From Nomia melanderi (taxonomy: Eukaryota > Arthropoda > Insecta > Hymenoptera > Halictidae), in contig NW_027475134.1 of the NCBI RefSeq assembly GCF_051020985.1, positions 1,860,001 to 1,924,000 on the forward strand: 64,000 nt of DNA. The letters are read 5' to 3'. Below, in pieces: positions 10,790-24,332 of the stretch. The notes beneath the pieces are model-generated. The model was not told the DNA's origin. It saw nothing but the letters and a program-made list of their open reading frames with translations, and ran no database searches. Each line of letters opens with the position of its first letter. Position 1 is the first letter of the stretch. The position numbers and the translations under genes were made by a program.

Positions 10790-11314
10790 GGGGAAAATCC
10801 AATATATATCTGGTGATATCTCGGGTGCTATTAGAGATAGCGCAATAAACGAAAGTGCATTGCCTGTAGGAGGCCCTGGCGCATGAATCTGTGCAGCGGG
10901 AACGACCTCGGAACACCAGGGACCGAGAAAACCACCGTCTCATGGGGCCGGATACTCAGGGTCAGTGAAAAATCCAATATATATGTGGTGATATCTCGGC
11001 TGCTATTACAGATAGCGCAATAAATCAAAGTGAATTATCTGCAGTAGGCCCTGGCGTATGAATCTGTGCAGTGGGAACGACCTCGGACCACCAGGGGCCG
11101 AGAAAACTACCGTCTCATGGGGCCGGACACTCAGGGTCAGTGAAAAATCCAATATATATCTGCTGATATCTCGGGTGCTATTAGAGATAGCGCAATAAAC
11201 CAAAGAGAATTATCTGCAGGAGGCCCTGGCGCATGAATCTGTGCAGCGGGAACGACCTCGGACCACCAGGGGCCGAGAAAACGACCGTCTCATGGGGCCG
11301 GACACTCATGGTCA
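10790..11314. repeat. 3-monomer HOR (525 bp), copy 1
   Basis: This is followed in tandem by 11315-11839. Shared rare variants are AACGAAAGTGCATTGCCTG, GGCCGGATACTCAGG, GTGGTGATATCTCGGCTGC and CTGCAGTAGGCCC. A few substitutions separate the copies. Confidence 0.8.
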
Positions 11315-11839
11315 GGGGAAAATCCAATATATATCTGGTGATATCTCGGGTGCTATTAGAGATAGCGCAATAAACGAAAGTGCATTGCCTGTAGGAGGCC
11401 CTGGCGCATGAATCTGTGCAGCGGGAACGACCTCGGAACACCAGGGACCGAGAAAACCACCGTCTCATGGGGCCGGATACTCAGGGTCAGTGAAAAATCC
11501 AATATATATGTGGTGATATCTCGGCTGCTATTACAGATAGCGCAATAAATCAAAGTGAATTATCTGCAGTAGGCCCTGGCGCATGAATCTGTGCAGCGTG
11601 AACGACCTCGGACCACCAGGGGCCGAGAAAACTACCGTCTCATGGGGCCGGTCACTCAGGGTCAGTGAAAAATCCAATATATATCTGCTGATATCTCGGG
11701 TGCTATTAGAGATAGCGCAATAAACCAAAGTGAATTATCTGCAGGAGGCCCTGGCGCATGAATCTGTGCAGCGGGAACGACGTCGGACCACCAGGGGCCG
11801 AGAAAACGACCGCCTCATGGGGCCGGACACTTAGGGTCA
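11315..11839. repeat. 3-monomer HOR (525 bp), copy 2
   Basis: This is the tandem second copy of 10790-11314. It has GGCCGGTCACTC where copy 1 has GGCCGGACACTC. Confidence 0.75.
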
Positions 11840-12524
11840 GTGAAAAATCCAATATATATCTGCTGATATCTCGGGTGCTATTACAGATAGCGCAATAAAT
11901 CAAAGTGCATTGTCTGTAGGAGGCCCTGGCGTATGAATCTGTGCAGCGGGAACGACCTCGGACCACCAGGGGCCGAGAAAACCACAGTCTCATGGGGCCG
12001 GACACTCAGGGTCAGTGAAAAATCCAATATATATCTGCTGATATCTCGGGTGCTATTAGAGATAGCGCAATAAACCAAAGTGAATTATCTGCAGGAGGCC
12101 CTGGCGCATGAATCTGTGCAGCGGGAACGACCTCGGACCACCAGGGGCCGAGAAAACGACCGTCTCATGGGGCTGGACACTCAGGGTCAGTTAATAATTC
12201 AATATATATCTGCTGATATCTCGGGTGCTATTACAGATAGCGCAATAAATCAAAGTGCATTGTCTGTAGGAGGCCCTGGCGCATGAATCTGTGCAGCGGG
12301 AACGACCTCGGACCACCAGGGGCCGAAAAAACCACTGTCTCATGGGGCCGGACACTCAGGGTCAGGGTAAAATCCAATATATATCTGGTGATATCTCGGG
12401 TGCTATTACAGATAGCGCAATAAATCAAAGTGCATTGTCTGTAGGAGGCCCTGGCGCATGAATCTGTGCAGCGGGAACGACCTCGGACCACCAGGGGCCG
12501 AGAAAACCACCGACACATGGGGCC

Positions 12525-12811
12525 GGACTGTCAGGGTCTGGGAAAAATCCAATATATATCTGGTGATATCTCGAGTGCTATTAGAGATAGCGCAATAAAC
12601 CAAAGTGAATTATCTGCAGGAGGGCCTAGCGTATTAATCTGAGCAGCAGGAACGACCTCGGACCACCAGGCGCCGAGAAAATTACAGATATTCGGAATCC
12701 GTCACCTAATGTCATGTAAAAATCCAGCATATATCTGGTGACATCTCGGGTGCTCTTACAGATAGCGCACTAAACCAAAGTGAATTATCTGCAGGGGGCC
12801 CTGGCGCATGA
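12525..12811. repeat. Triplicated 287-bp block, copy 3
   Basis: This matches 6226-6512 with a few changes (AAAATCC for AAAGTCC, CTTACAGATAGC for CTTTCAGGTAGC). It holds the last cassette before the central gap in cassette distribution. Confidence 0.85.
12681..12729. repeat. Divergent cassette 9
   Basis: This is the third copy of the cassette 7 type, ending AAAATCCAGCA. None follows for 30.4 kb. Confidence 0.85.
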
Positions 12812-15271
12812 ATCTGTGCAGAGGGAACGACCTCGGACCACCAAGGGCCGAGAAAACCACCGTCTCATGGGGCCGGACACTCAGGGTCAGGGGAAAATCC
12901 AATATATATACGGTGATATCTCGGGTGCTATTAGAGATAGCGCATCAAATCATAGTGAATTGTCTGTAGGAGGCCCTAGCGCATGAATCTGTGCAGCTGG
13001 AACGACCTCGGACCACCAGGGGCCGAGAAAACCACCGTCTCAAGGGCTCGGACTGTCAGGGTCAAGGAAAAACCCAATATATATCTGGTGATATCTCGTG
13101 TGCTATTAGAGATAGCGAAATAAATCAAAGTGCATTGTCTGCAGGAGGCCCTGGCGCATAAATCTGTGCCGCGAGAACCACCTCGGACCACCAGGGGCCG
13201 AGAAAACCACCGTCTCATGGGGCCGGACACTCAGGGTCAGGGGAAAATCCAATATATATCTGGTGATATCTCGGGTGCTATTAAAGATAGCGCAATAAAT
13301 CATAGTGCATTGTCTGTAGGAGGCCCTGGCGCACGAATCTGTGCAGCGGGAACGACCTCGGACCACCAGGGGCCGAGAAAACCACCGTCTCATGGGGCCG
13401 GACACTCAGGGTCAGGGGAAAATCCAATATGTATATGGTGATATCTCGGGTGCTATTACAGAGAGCGCAATAAATCAAAGTGCATCGTCCGTAGGAGGCC
13501 CTGGCGTATGAATCTGTGCAGCGGGATCGAATTCGGACCACCAGGGGCCGAGAAAATCACTTTCTCATGAGGCCGGACTGTCAGGGTCAGGGAAAAATGC
13601 AATATATATCTGGTGATATCTCGGGTGCTATTAGAGATAGCGCAATAAATCAAAGTGCATTATCTATAGGATGCCCTGGCGCATAAATCTGTGCAGCGGG
13701 ATCGACCTCGGACCACGAGGGACCGAGAAAAACATCGACACATGGGGCCGGACTGTCAGGGTCAAGGAAAAATCCAATATTTATGTGGTGATGTCTCGGG
13801 TACTATTACAGATAGCGCAATAAATCAAAGTGCATTGTCTGTAGGAGGACCTGGCGCATGAATCTGTGCAGGGGGAACGACCTCGGACCACCAGGGGCCG
13901 AAAAAACCGCAGTCTCATGGGGCCGGACACTCAGGGTCAGGGTAAAATCCAATATATATCAGGTGATATCTCGGGTGCTATTACAGATAGCGCAATAAAT
14001 CAAAGTGCATTGTGTGTAGGAGGCCCTGGCGCATGAATCTGTGCAGCGGGAACGACCTCGGACCACCAGGGGCGAGACAACCACCTTCTCATGGGGCCGG
14101 ACACTCAGGGTCAGGGAAAAATCCAATATATATCTGGTGATATCTCGGGTGCTATTACAGATAGCGCAATAAATCAAAGTGCATTACCTGTAGGAGGCCC
14201 TGGCGCATGAATCTCTGCAGCGGAAACGTCCTCGGACCTCCTGGGGCCGAGACAACGACCGTCTCATGGGGCCGGACACTCAGTGTCAGGGTAAAATCCA
14301 ATATATATCTGGTGATATCTCGGGTGCTATTACAGATAACGCAATAAATCAAAGTGCATTGTCTGTAGGAGGCCCTGGCGCATGAATCTGTGCAGCGGGA
14401 ACGACCTCGGACGACCAGGGGCCGAGAAAACCACAGTCTCATGGGGCCGGACACTCAGGGTCAGGGGAAAATCCAATATATATCTGGTGATATCTCGGGT
14501 GCTATTAGAGATAGCGCAATAAACCAAAGTGAATTATCTGCAGGAGGCCCTGGCGCATGAATCTGTGCAGCGGGAACGACCTCGGACCACCAGGGGCCGA
14601 GAAAACGACCGTCTCATGGGGCCGGACACTCAGGGTCAGTGAAAAATCCAATATATATCTGCTGATATCTCGGGTGCTATTACAGATAGCGCAATAAATC
14701 AAAGTGCATTGTCTGTAGGAGGCCCTGGCGCATGAATCTGTGCAGCGGGAACGACCTCGGACCACCAGGGGCCGAGAAAACCACAGTCTCATGGGGCCGG
14801 ACACTCAGGGTCAGTGAAAAATCCAATATATATGTGGTGATATCTCGGGTGCTATTACAGATAGCGCAATAAATCAAAGTGAATTATCTGCAGTAGGCCC
14901 TGGCGTATGAATCTGTGCAGCGGGAACGACCTCGGACCACCAGGGGCCGAGAAAACTACCGTCTCATGGGGCCGGTCACTCAGGGTCAGTGAAAAATCCA
15001 ATATATATCTGCTGATATCTCGGGTGCTATTAGAGATAGCGCAATAAACCAAAGAGAATTATCTGCAGGAGGCCCTGGCGCATGAATCTGTGCAGCGGGA
15101 ACGACCTCGGACCACCAGGGGCCGAGAAAACGACCGTCTCATGGGGCCGGACACTCAGGGTCAGTGAAAAATCCAATATATATCTGCTGATATCTCGGGT
15201 GCTATTACAGATAGCGCAATAAATCAAAGTGCATTGTCTGTAGGAGGACCTGGCGCATGAATCTGTGCAGG

Positions 15272-15882
15272 GGGAACGACCTCGGACCACGAGGGACCGA
15301 GAAAAACATCGACACATGGGGCCGGACTGTCAGGGTCAAGGAAAAATCCAATATTTATGTGGTGATATCTCGGGTGCTATTAGAGATAGCGCAATAAATC
15401 AAAGTGCATTGTCTGCAGGAGGCCCTGGCGCATAAATCTGTGCAGCGGGATCGACCTCGGACCAGCATGGGCCGAGAAAACCACAGTCTCATGGGGCCGG
15501 ACACTCAGGGTCAGGGTAAAATGCAATATATATCTGGTGATATCTCGGGTGCTATTACAGATAGCGCAATAAATCAAAGTGCATTGTCTGTAGGAGGCCC
15601 TGGCGCATGAATCTGTGCAGCGGGAACGACCTCGGACCACCAGGAGCCGAGGAAACGACCGCCTCATGGGGCCGGACACTCAGGGTCAGTGAAAAATTCA
15701 ATATATATCTGGTGATATCTCGGCTGCTATTACAGATAGCGCAATAAATCAAATTGCATTGTCTGTAGGAGGCCCTGGCGCATGAATCTGTGCAGCGGGA
15801 ACGACCTCGGACCACCAGGGGCGAGACAACCACCTTCTCATGGGGCCGGACACTCAGGGTCAGGGAAAAATCCAATATATAT
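15272..15882. repeat. 611-bp repeat, copy 2
   Basis: This is the distant copy of 9499-10109, including the same single-base deletion (near 15822). The shared indel shows it was copied rather than arising twice. Confidence 0.8.
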
Positions 15883-16420
15883 CTGGTGATATCTCGGGTG
15901 CTATTAAAGATAGCGCAATAAATCAAAGTGCATTGTCTGTAGGAGGCCCTGTCGCATGAATCTGTGCAGGGGGAACGACCTCGGACCACCAGGGGCCGAA
16001 AAAACCGCAGTCTCATGGGGCCGGACACTCAGGGTCAGGGTAAAATCCAATATATATCTGGTGATATCTCGGATGCTATTACAGATAGCGCAATAAACCA
16101 AAGTGAATTATCTATAGGATGCCCTGGCGCATGAATCTGTGCAACGGGAACGACCTCGGACCTCCAGGGGCCGAGAAAACCACCGTCTCATGGGGCCGGA
16201 CACTCAGGGTCAGGGGAAAATCCAATATATATCTGGTTATATCTCGGGTGCTATTAGAGATAGCGCAATAAACCAAAGTGAATTATCTGCAGGAGGCCCT
16301 GGCGCATGAATCTGTGCAGCGGGAACGACCTCGGACAACCAGGGGCCGAGAAAACTACCGTCTCATGGGGCCGGACACTCAGGGTCAGTGAAAAATCCAA
16401 TATATATCTGGTGATATCTC

Positions 16421-16449
16421 GGCTCCTATTACCGATAGCGCAATATTTC
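16421..16449. repeat. Divergent tail subtype: GGCTCCTATTACCGATAGCG then ATATTTC
   Basis: This monomer subtype has CTCCTATTACCGATAGCG and CAATATTTCAAAG in place of the usual tail. It is followed by CCTGTCGCATGAATCTGGGAAGCGG. It recurs with starts near 18171, 20448, 21675, 23775 and 29198. A hybrid near 27277 keeps only the CTCCTATTA part. It is useful for phasing HOR copies in domain C. Confidence 0.8.
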
Positions 16450-16725
16450 AAAGTGCATTGTCTGTACGAGGCCCTGTCGCATGAATCTGGGAAGCGGGAG
16501 CGACCTCGGATCACCAGGGGCCAAAAAAACCATGGTCTCATGGGGCCGGACACTCAGGGTCATGGAAAAATCCAATATATATCTGGTGATATCTCGGGTG
16601 CTATTACAGATAGCGCAATAAATCAAAGTGAATTATCTGCAGGAGGCCCTGGCGCATGAATCTGTGCACTGGGAACGACCTCGGACCACCAGGGGCCGAG
16701 AAAACCACAGTCTCATGGGGCCGGT

Positions 16726-17893
16726 CACTCAGGGTCAGTGAAAAATCCAATATATATCTGGTGATATCTCGGGTGCTATTAGAGATAGCGCAATAAACCA
16801 AAGTGAATTATCTGCAGGAGGCCCTGGCGCATGAATCTGTGCAACGGGAACGACCTCGGACCACCAGGGGCCGAGAAAACCACAATCTCATGGGGCCGGA
16901 CACTCAGGGTCAGGGGAAAATCCAATATAGATCTGGTGATATCTCGGGTGCTATTACAGATAGCGCAATTAATCAATGTGCATTGTCTGTAGGAGACCCT
17001 GGCGCATGAACCTGTGCAGCGGGAACGACCTCGGACCACCAGGGGCTGAGAAAACCACAGTCTCATGGGGCCGGACACTCAGGGTCAGGGGAAAATCCAA
17101 TATATATCTGGCGATATCTCGGGTGCTATTACAGGTAGCGCAATAAATCAAAGTGCATTGTCTGTAGGAGGCCCTGGCGCATGAATCTGTGCAGCGGGAA
17201 CGACCTCGGAACACCAGGGACCGAGAAAACCACCGTCTCATGGGGCCGGACACTCAGGTTCAGTGAAAAATCCAATATATATCTGGTGATATCTCGGGTG
17301 CTATTAGAGATAGCGCAATAAACCAAAGTGAATTATCAGCAGGTGGCCCTGGCGCATGAATCTGTGCAACGGGAACGACCTCGGACCACCAGGGGCCGAG
17401 AAAACGACCGTCTCATGGGGCCGGACGCTCAGGGTCAGTGAAAAATCCAATATATATCTGGTGATATCTCGGGTGCTGTTAGAGATAGCGCAATAAACCA
17501 AAGTGAATTATCTGCAGGAGGCCCTGGCGCATGAACCTGTGCAGCGGGAACGACCTCGGACCACCAGGGGCCGAGAAAACGACCGTCTCATGGGGCCGGA
17601 CGCTCAGGGTCAGTGAAAAATCCAATATATATCTGGTGATATCTCGGGTGCTATTAGAGATAGCGCAATAAACCAAAGTGAATTATCTGCAGGAGGCCCT
17701 GGCGCATGAATCTGTGCAACGGGAACGACCTCCGACCACCAGGGGCCGAGAAAACGACAGTCTCATGGGGCCGGACACTCAGGGTCAGGGGAAAAACCAA
17801 TATAGATCTGGTGATATCTCGGGTGCTATTACAGATAGCGCAATAAACCAAAGTGAATTATCTGCAGGAGGCCCTGGCGCATGAATCTGTGCA
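16726..17893. repeat. 1168-bp block copied 9.1 kb away, copy 1
   Basis: This matches 25830-26997 at +9104 bp (52 monomers plus 4 bp of TA slips). I noticed no internal difference. Edges are sharp: 16725 is T and 25829 is A; 17894 is A and 26998 is G. Markers shared by both include CAATTAATCAATG, ATCTGGCGATATC, TATCAGCAGGTGGCCC and ACCTCCGACCACC. Confidence 0.85.
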
Positions 17894-18047
17894 ACGGGAA
17901 CGACCTCGGACCACCAGGGGCCGCGAAAACCACAGTCTCATGGGGCCGGACACTCAGGGTCAGGGGAAAATCCAATATAGATCTGGTGATATCTGGGGTG
18001 CTATTACAGATAGCGCAATAAATCAAAGTGCATTACCTGTAGGAGGC

Positions 18048-19401
18048 CCTGGCGCATGAATCTGTGCAGCGGGAACGACCTCGGACCACCAGGGGCAGAG
18101 AAAACTACCGTCTCATGGGGCCGGACACTCAGGGTCAGTGAAAAATCCAATATATATCTGGTGATATCTCGGCTCCTATTACCGATAGCGCAATATTTCA
18201 AAGTGCATTGTCTGTAGGAGGCCCTGTCGCATGAATCTGGGAAGCGGGAGGGACCTCGGATCACCAGGGGCCGAGAAAACCACCGTCTCATGGGGCCGGA
18301 CACTCAGGGTCATGGAAAAATCCAATATATATCTGGTGATATCTCGGGTGCTATTACAGATAGCGCAATAAATCAAAGTGCATTGTCTGCAGGAGGCCCT
18401 GGCCCATGAATCTGTGCAGCGGGAACGACCTCGGACCACCAGGGGCCGAGAAAACCACAGTCTCATGGGGCCGGACACTCAGGGTCAGGGGAAAATCCAA
18501 TATATATCTGTTGATATCTCGGGTGCTATTACAGATAGCGCAATAAATCAAAGTGAATTATCTGCAGGAGGCCCTGGCGCATGAATCTGTGCAGCGGGAA
18601 CGACCTCGGACCACCAGGGGCCGAGAAAACTACCGTCTCATGGGGCCGGTCACTCAGGGTCAGTGAAAAATCCAATATATATCTGGTGTTATCTCGGGTG
18701 CTATTATAGATTGCGCAATAAACCAAACTGAATTATCTGCAGGAGGCCCTGGCGCATGAATCTGTGCAACGGGAACGACCTCGGACCACCAGGGGCCGAG
18801 AAAACCACAATCTCATGGGGCCGGACACTCAGGGTCAGGGGAAAATCCAATATAGATCTGGTGATATCTCGGGTGCTATTACAGATAGCGCAATAAATCA
18901 ATGTGCATTGTCTGTAGGAGACCCTGGCGCATGAACCTGTGCAGCGGGAACGACCTCGGACCACCAGGGGCTGAGAAAACCACAGTCTCATGGGGCCGGA
19001 CACTCAGGGTCAGGGGAAAATCCAATATATATCTGGTGATATCTCGGTTGCTATTAGAGATAGCGCAATGAACCAAAGTGAATTATCTGCAGGAGGCCCT
19101 GGCGCATGAATCTGTGCAGCGGCAACGACCTCGGACCACCAGGGGCCGAGAAAACGACCGTCTCATGGGGCCGGACACTCAGGGTCAGTGAAAAATCCAA
19201 TATATATCTGCTGATATCTCGGGTGCTATTACAGATAGCGCAATAAATCAAAGTGCATTGTCTGTAGGAGGCCCTGGCGCATGAATCTGTGCAGCGGGAA
19301 CGACCTCGGACCACCAGGGGCCGAGAAAACGACCGTCTCATGGGGCCGGACACTCAGGGTCAGTGAAAAATCCAATATATATATCTGGTGATATCTCGGC
19401 T
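18048..19401. repeat. 13-monomer HOR (2277 bp), matched part of copy 1
   Basis: This matches 20325-21678 at +2277 bp (13 x 175 plus one 2-bp TA slip) with about five substitutions, for example ATTATAGATTGC against ATTAGAGATTGC. After 19401 copy 1 continues GCTATTAAAG while copy 2 switches to CCTATTACCG. Confidence 0.85.
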
Positions 19402-19654
19402 GCTATTAAAGATAGCGCAATAAATCAAAGTGCATTGTCTGTAGGAGGCCCTGGCGCATGAATCTGTGCAGCGGGAACGACCTCGGAACACCAGGGACCG
19501 AGAAAACCACCGTCTCATGGGGCCGGACACTCAGGGTCAGTGAAAAATCCAATATATATGTGGTGATATCTCGGGTGCTATTACAGATAGCGCAATAAAT
19601 CAAAGTGCATTGTCTGTAGGAAGCCCTGGCGCATGAATCTGTGCAGCGGGAACG

Positions 19655-19679
19655 TCCTCGGACCTCCAGGGGCCGAGGA
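19655..19679. other. Strengthened dyad 1: TCCTCGG / CCGAGGA
   Basis: In this unit two substitutions on opposite sides of dyad 1 (A to T on the left, A to G on the right) lengthen the perfect arms from 5 to 7 bp around the same 11-base centre. I found the paired change in eleven monomers, all in domain C. They start at 19655, 22632, 24730, 25082, 25607, 29807, 30686, 31386, 32263, 37163 and 39789. Confidence 0.75.
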
Positions 19680-20324
19680 AACCACAGTCTCATGGGGCCG
19701 GACACTCAGGGTCAGTGGAAAATCCAATATAGATCTGTTGATATCTCGGGTGCTATTACAGATAGCGCAATAAATCAAAGTGCATTACCTGTAGGAGGCC
19801 CTGGCGCATGAATCTGTGCAGCGGGAACGTCCTCGGACCTCCAGGGGCCGAGACAACGACCGTCTCATGGGGCCGGACACTCAGGGTCAGGGTAAAATCC
19901 AATATATATCTGGTGATATCTCGGGTGCTATTACAGATAGCGCAATAAATCAATGTGCATTCTCTGTAGGAGGCCCAGGCGCATGAATCTGTTCAGCAGG
20001 AACGACCTCGGACGACCAGGGGCCGAGAAAACCACAGACTCATGGGGCCGGACACTCAGGGTCAGGGGAAAATCCAATATAGATCTGGTGATATCTGGGG
20101 TTCTATTACAGATAGCGCAATAAATCAAAGTGCATTACCTGTAGGAGGCCCTGGCGCATGAATCTGTGCAGCGGGAACGACCTCGGACCACCAGGGGCCG
20201 AGAAAACCAAAGTCTCATGGGGCCGGACACTCAGGGTCAGGGGAAAATCCAATATATATCTGGTGATATCTCGGGTGCTATTAGAGATAGCGCAATAAAC
20301 CAAAGTGAATTATCTGCAGCAGGC

Positions 20325-21678
20325 CCTGGCGCATGAATCTGTGCAGCGGGAACGACCTCGGACCACCAGGGGCAGAGAAAACTACCGTCTCATGGGGCCG
20401 GACACTCAGGGTCAGTGAAAAATCCAATATATATCTGGTGATATCTCGGCTCCTATTACCGATAGCGCAATATTTCAAAGTGCATTGTCTGTAGGAGGCC
20501 CTGTCGCATGAATCTGGGAAGCGGCAGCGACCTCGGATCACCAGGGGCCGAGAAAACCACCGTCTCATGGGGCCGGACACTCAGGTTCATGGAAAAATCC
20601 AATATATATCTGGTGATATCTCGGGTGCTATTACAGATAGCGCAATAAATCAAAGTGCATTGTCTGCAGGAGGCCCTGGCCCATGAATCTGTGCAGCGGG
20701 AACGACCTCGGACCACCAGGGGCCGAGAAAACCACAGTCTCATGGGGCCGGACACTCAGGGTCAGGGGAAAATCCAATATATATCTGTTGATATCTCGGG
20801 TGCTATTACAGATAGCGCAATAAATCAAAGTGAATTATCTGCAGGAGGCCCTGGCGCATGAATCTGTGCAGCGGGAACGACCTCGGACCACCAGGGGCCG
20901 AGAAAACTACCGTCTCATGGGGCCGGTCACTCAGGGTCAGTGAAAAATCCAATATATATCTGGTGTTATCTCGGGTGCTATTAGAGATTGCGCAATAAAC
21001 CAAACTGAATTATCTGCAGGAGGCCCTGGCGCATGAATCTGTGCAACGGGAACGACCTCGGACCACCAGGGGCCGAGAAAACCACAATCTCATGGGGCCG
21101 GACACTCAGGGTCAGGGGAAAATCCAATATAGATCTGGTGATATCTCGGGTGCTATTACAGATAGCGCAATAAATCAATGTGCATTGTCTGTAGGAGACC
21201 CTGGCGCATGAACCTGTGCAGCGGGAACGACCTCGGACCACCAGGGGCTGAGAAAACCACAGTCTCATGGGGCCGGACACTCAGGGTCAGGGGAAAATCC
21301 AATATATATCTGGTGATATCTCGGTTGCTATTAGAGATAGCGCAATGAACCAAAGTGAATTATCTGCAGGAGGCCCTGGCGCATGAATCTGTGCAGCGGC
21401 AACGACCTCGGACCACCAGGGGCCGAGAAAACGACCGTCTCATGGGGCCGGACACTCAGGGTCAGTGAAAAATCCAATATATATCTGCTGATATCTCGGG
21501 TGCTATTACAGATAGCGCAATAAATCAAAGTGCATTGTCTGTAGGAGGCCCTGGCGCATGAATCTGTGCAGCGGGAACGACCTCGGACCACCAGGGGCCG
21601 AGAAAACGACCGTCTCATGGGGCCGGACACTCAGGGTCAGTGAAAAATCCAATATATATATCTGGTGATATCTCGGCT
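20325..21678. repeat. 13-monomer HOR (2277 bp), copy 2
   Basis: This is the second copy of 18048-19401, sharing the TA slip. At 21679 the sequence jumps back to the start of the unit, giving a shorter 7-monomer spacing (1227 bp) to the next partial copy. Confidence 0.85.
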
Positions 21679-22400
21679 CCTATTACCGATAGCGCAATAT
21701 TTCAAAGTGCATTGTCTGTAGGAGGCCCTGTCGCATGAATCTGGGAAGCGGCAGCGACCTCGGATCACCAGGGGCCGAGAAAACCACCGTCTCATGGGGC
21801 CGGACACTCAGGTTCATGGAAAAATCCAATATATATCTGGTGATATCTCGGGTGCTATTACAGATAGCGCAATAAATCAAAGTGCATTGTCTGCAGGAGG
21901 CCCTGGCCCATGAATCTGTGCAGCGGGAACGACCTCGGACCACCAGGGGCCGAGAAAACCACAGTCTCATGGGGCCGGACACTCAGGGTCAGGGGAAAAT
22001 CCAATATATATCTGTTGATATCTCGGGTGCTATTACAGATAGCGCAATAAATCAAAGTGAATTATCTGCAGGAGGCCCTGGCGCATGAATCTGTGCAGCG
22101 GGAACGACCTCGGACCACCAGGGGCCGAGAAAACCACAATCTCATGGGGCCGGACACTCAGGGTCAGGGGAAAATCCAATATAGATCTGGTGATATCTCG
22201 GGTGCTATTACAGATAGCGCAATAAATCAATGTGCATTGTCTGTAGGAGACCCTGGCGCATGAACCTGTGCAGCGGGAACGACCTCGGACCACCAGGGGC
22301 TGAGAAAACCACAGTCTCATGGGGCCGGACACTCAGGGTCAGGGGAAAATCCAATATATATCTGGTGATATCTCGGTTGCTATTAGAGATAGCGCAATGA
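21679..22400. repeat. Shortened third copy of the 13-mer, one monomer missing
   Basis: Up to about 22098 this follows 20452 onward (offset 1227). From about 22135 it follows 21083 onward (offset 1052). The difference of 175 bp is one whole monomer lost in register, with the join inside 22099-22134, where the two parent monomers are identical. Confidence 0.8.
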
Positions 22401-23994
22401 ACCAAAGTGAATTATCTGCAGGAGGCCCTGGCGCATGAATCTGTGCAGCGGGAACGACCTCGGACCACCAGGGGCCGAGAAAACGACCGTCTCATGGGGC
22501 CGGACACTCAGGGTCAGTGAAAAATCCAATATATATGTGGTGATATCTCGGGTGCTATTACAGATAGCGCAATAAATCAAAGTGCATTACCTGTAGGAAG
22601 CCCTGGCGCATGAATCTGTGCAGCGGGAACGTCCTCGGACCTCCAGGGGCCGAGGAAACCACAGTCTCATGGGGCCGGACACTCAGGGTCAGTGGAAAAT
22701 CCAATATAGATCTGGTGATATCTCGGGTGCTATTACAGATAGCGCAATAAATCAAAGTGCATTACCTGTAGGAGGCCCTGGCGCATGAATCTGTGCAGCG
22801 GGAACGTCCTCGGACCTCCAGGGGCCGAGACAACGACCGCCTCATGGGGCCGGACACTCAGGGTCAGGGTAAAATCCAATATATATCTGGTGATATCTCG
22901 GGTGCTATTACAGATAGCGCAATAAATCAATGTGCATTGTCTGTAGGAGGCCCAGGCGCATGAATCTGTTCAGCGGGAACGACCTCGGACGACCAGGGGC
23001 CGAGAAAACCACAGTCTCATGGGGCCGGACACTCAGGGTCAGGGGAAAATCCAATATAGATCTGGTGATATCTGGGGTTCTATTACAGATAGCGCAATAA
23101 ATCAAAGTGCATTACCTGCAGGAGGCCCTGGCCCATGAATCTGTGCAGCGGGAACGACCTCGGACCACCAGGGGCCGAGAAAACCACAGTCTCATGGGGC
23201 CGGACACTCAGGGTCAGGGGAAAATCCAATATATATCTGTTGATATCTCGGGTGCTATTACAGATAGCGCAATGAATCAAAGTGAATTATCTGCAGGAGG
23301 CCCTGGCGCATGAATCTGTGCAGCGGGAACGACCTCGGACCACCAGGGGCCGAGAAAACTACCGTCTCATGGGGCCGGTCACTCAGGGTCAGTGAAGAAT
23401 CCAATATATATCTGGTGTTATCTCGGGTGCTATTAGAGATTGCGCAATAAACCAAACTGAATTATCTGCAGGAGGCCCTGGCGCATGAATCTGTGCAACG
23501 GGAACGACCTCGGACCACCAGGGGCCGAGAAAACCACAGTCTCATGGGGCCGGACACTCAGGGTCAGGGGAAAATCCAATATATATCTGGTGATATCTCG
23601 GGTGCTATTAGAGATAGCGCAATAAACCAAAGTGAATTATCTGCAGCAGGCCCTGGCGCATGAATCTGTGCAGCGGGAACGACCTCGGACCACCAGGGGC
23701 AGAGAAAACTACCGTCTCATGGGGCCGGACACTCAGGGTCAGTGAAAAATCCAATATATATCTGGTGATATCTCGGCTCCTATTACCGATAGCGCAATAT
23801 TTCAAAGTGCATTGTCTGTAGGAGGCCCTGTCGCATGAATCTGGGAAGCGGGAGCGACCTCGGATCACCAGGGGCCGAGAAAACCACCGTCTCATGGGGC
23901 CGGACACTCAGGGTCATGGAAAAATCCAATATATATCTGGTGATATCTCGGGAGCTATTACAGATAGCGCAATAAATCAAAGTGCATTGTCTGC

Positions 23995-24332
23995 AGGAGG
24001 CCCTGGCTCATGAATCTGGGCAGCGGGAACGACCTCACCCCCAGGGGCCGGGAAAACCACAGTCTCATGGGGCCCTACACTCAGGGTCAGGGGAAAATCC
24101 AATATATATCTGGTGATATCTCGGGTGCTATTACAGATAGCGCAATAAACCAAAGTGAATTATCTGCAGGAGGCCCTGGCGCATGAATCCGTGCAGCGGG
24201 AACGACCTCGGACCACCAGGGGCCGAGAAAACTACCGTCTCATGGGGCCGGTCACTCAGGGTCAGTGAAAAATCCAATATATATCTGGTGATATCTCGGG
24301 TGCTATTAGAGAGAGCGCAATAAACCAAAGTG
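23995..24332. repeat. 338-bp copy with a 173-bp monomer, copy 1
   Basis: This contains a distinctive unit with GACCTCACCCCCAGG (2 bp shorter than normal), GGGGCCGGGAAAACC and GGGGCCCTACACTC, followed by GAATCCGTGCAGCGG and AGAGAGAGCGC. The same run occurs 4200 bp (24 monomers) later. Confidence 0.85.

Larger units (their letters stand above)
5306..16300. repeat. Domain B: diverse monomer mosaic
   Basis: Monomers here are more varied than elsewhere. Recurrent local variants include GGGATCGACCTCGG, GGCCGGACTGTCAGGG, AACATCGACACATGG, CTGCTGATATC and GTGCTCTTTCAGGTAGCGCAC. Several short multi-monomer copies are embedded (7-mer near 7.5-9.7 kb, 3-mer near 10.8-11.8 kb, and a block seen three times). 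The right-hand boundary is a judgement: units of domain B and C style mix between about 14 and 16.7 kb. Confidence 0.7.
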
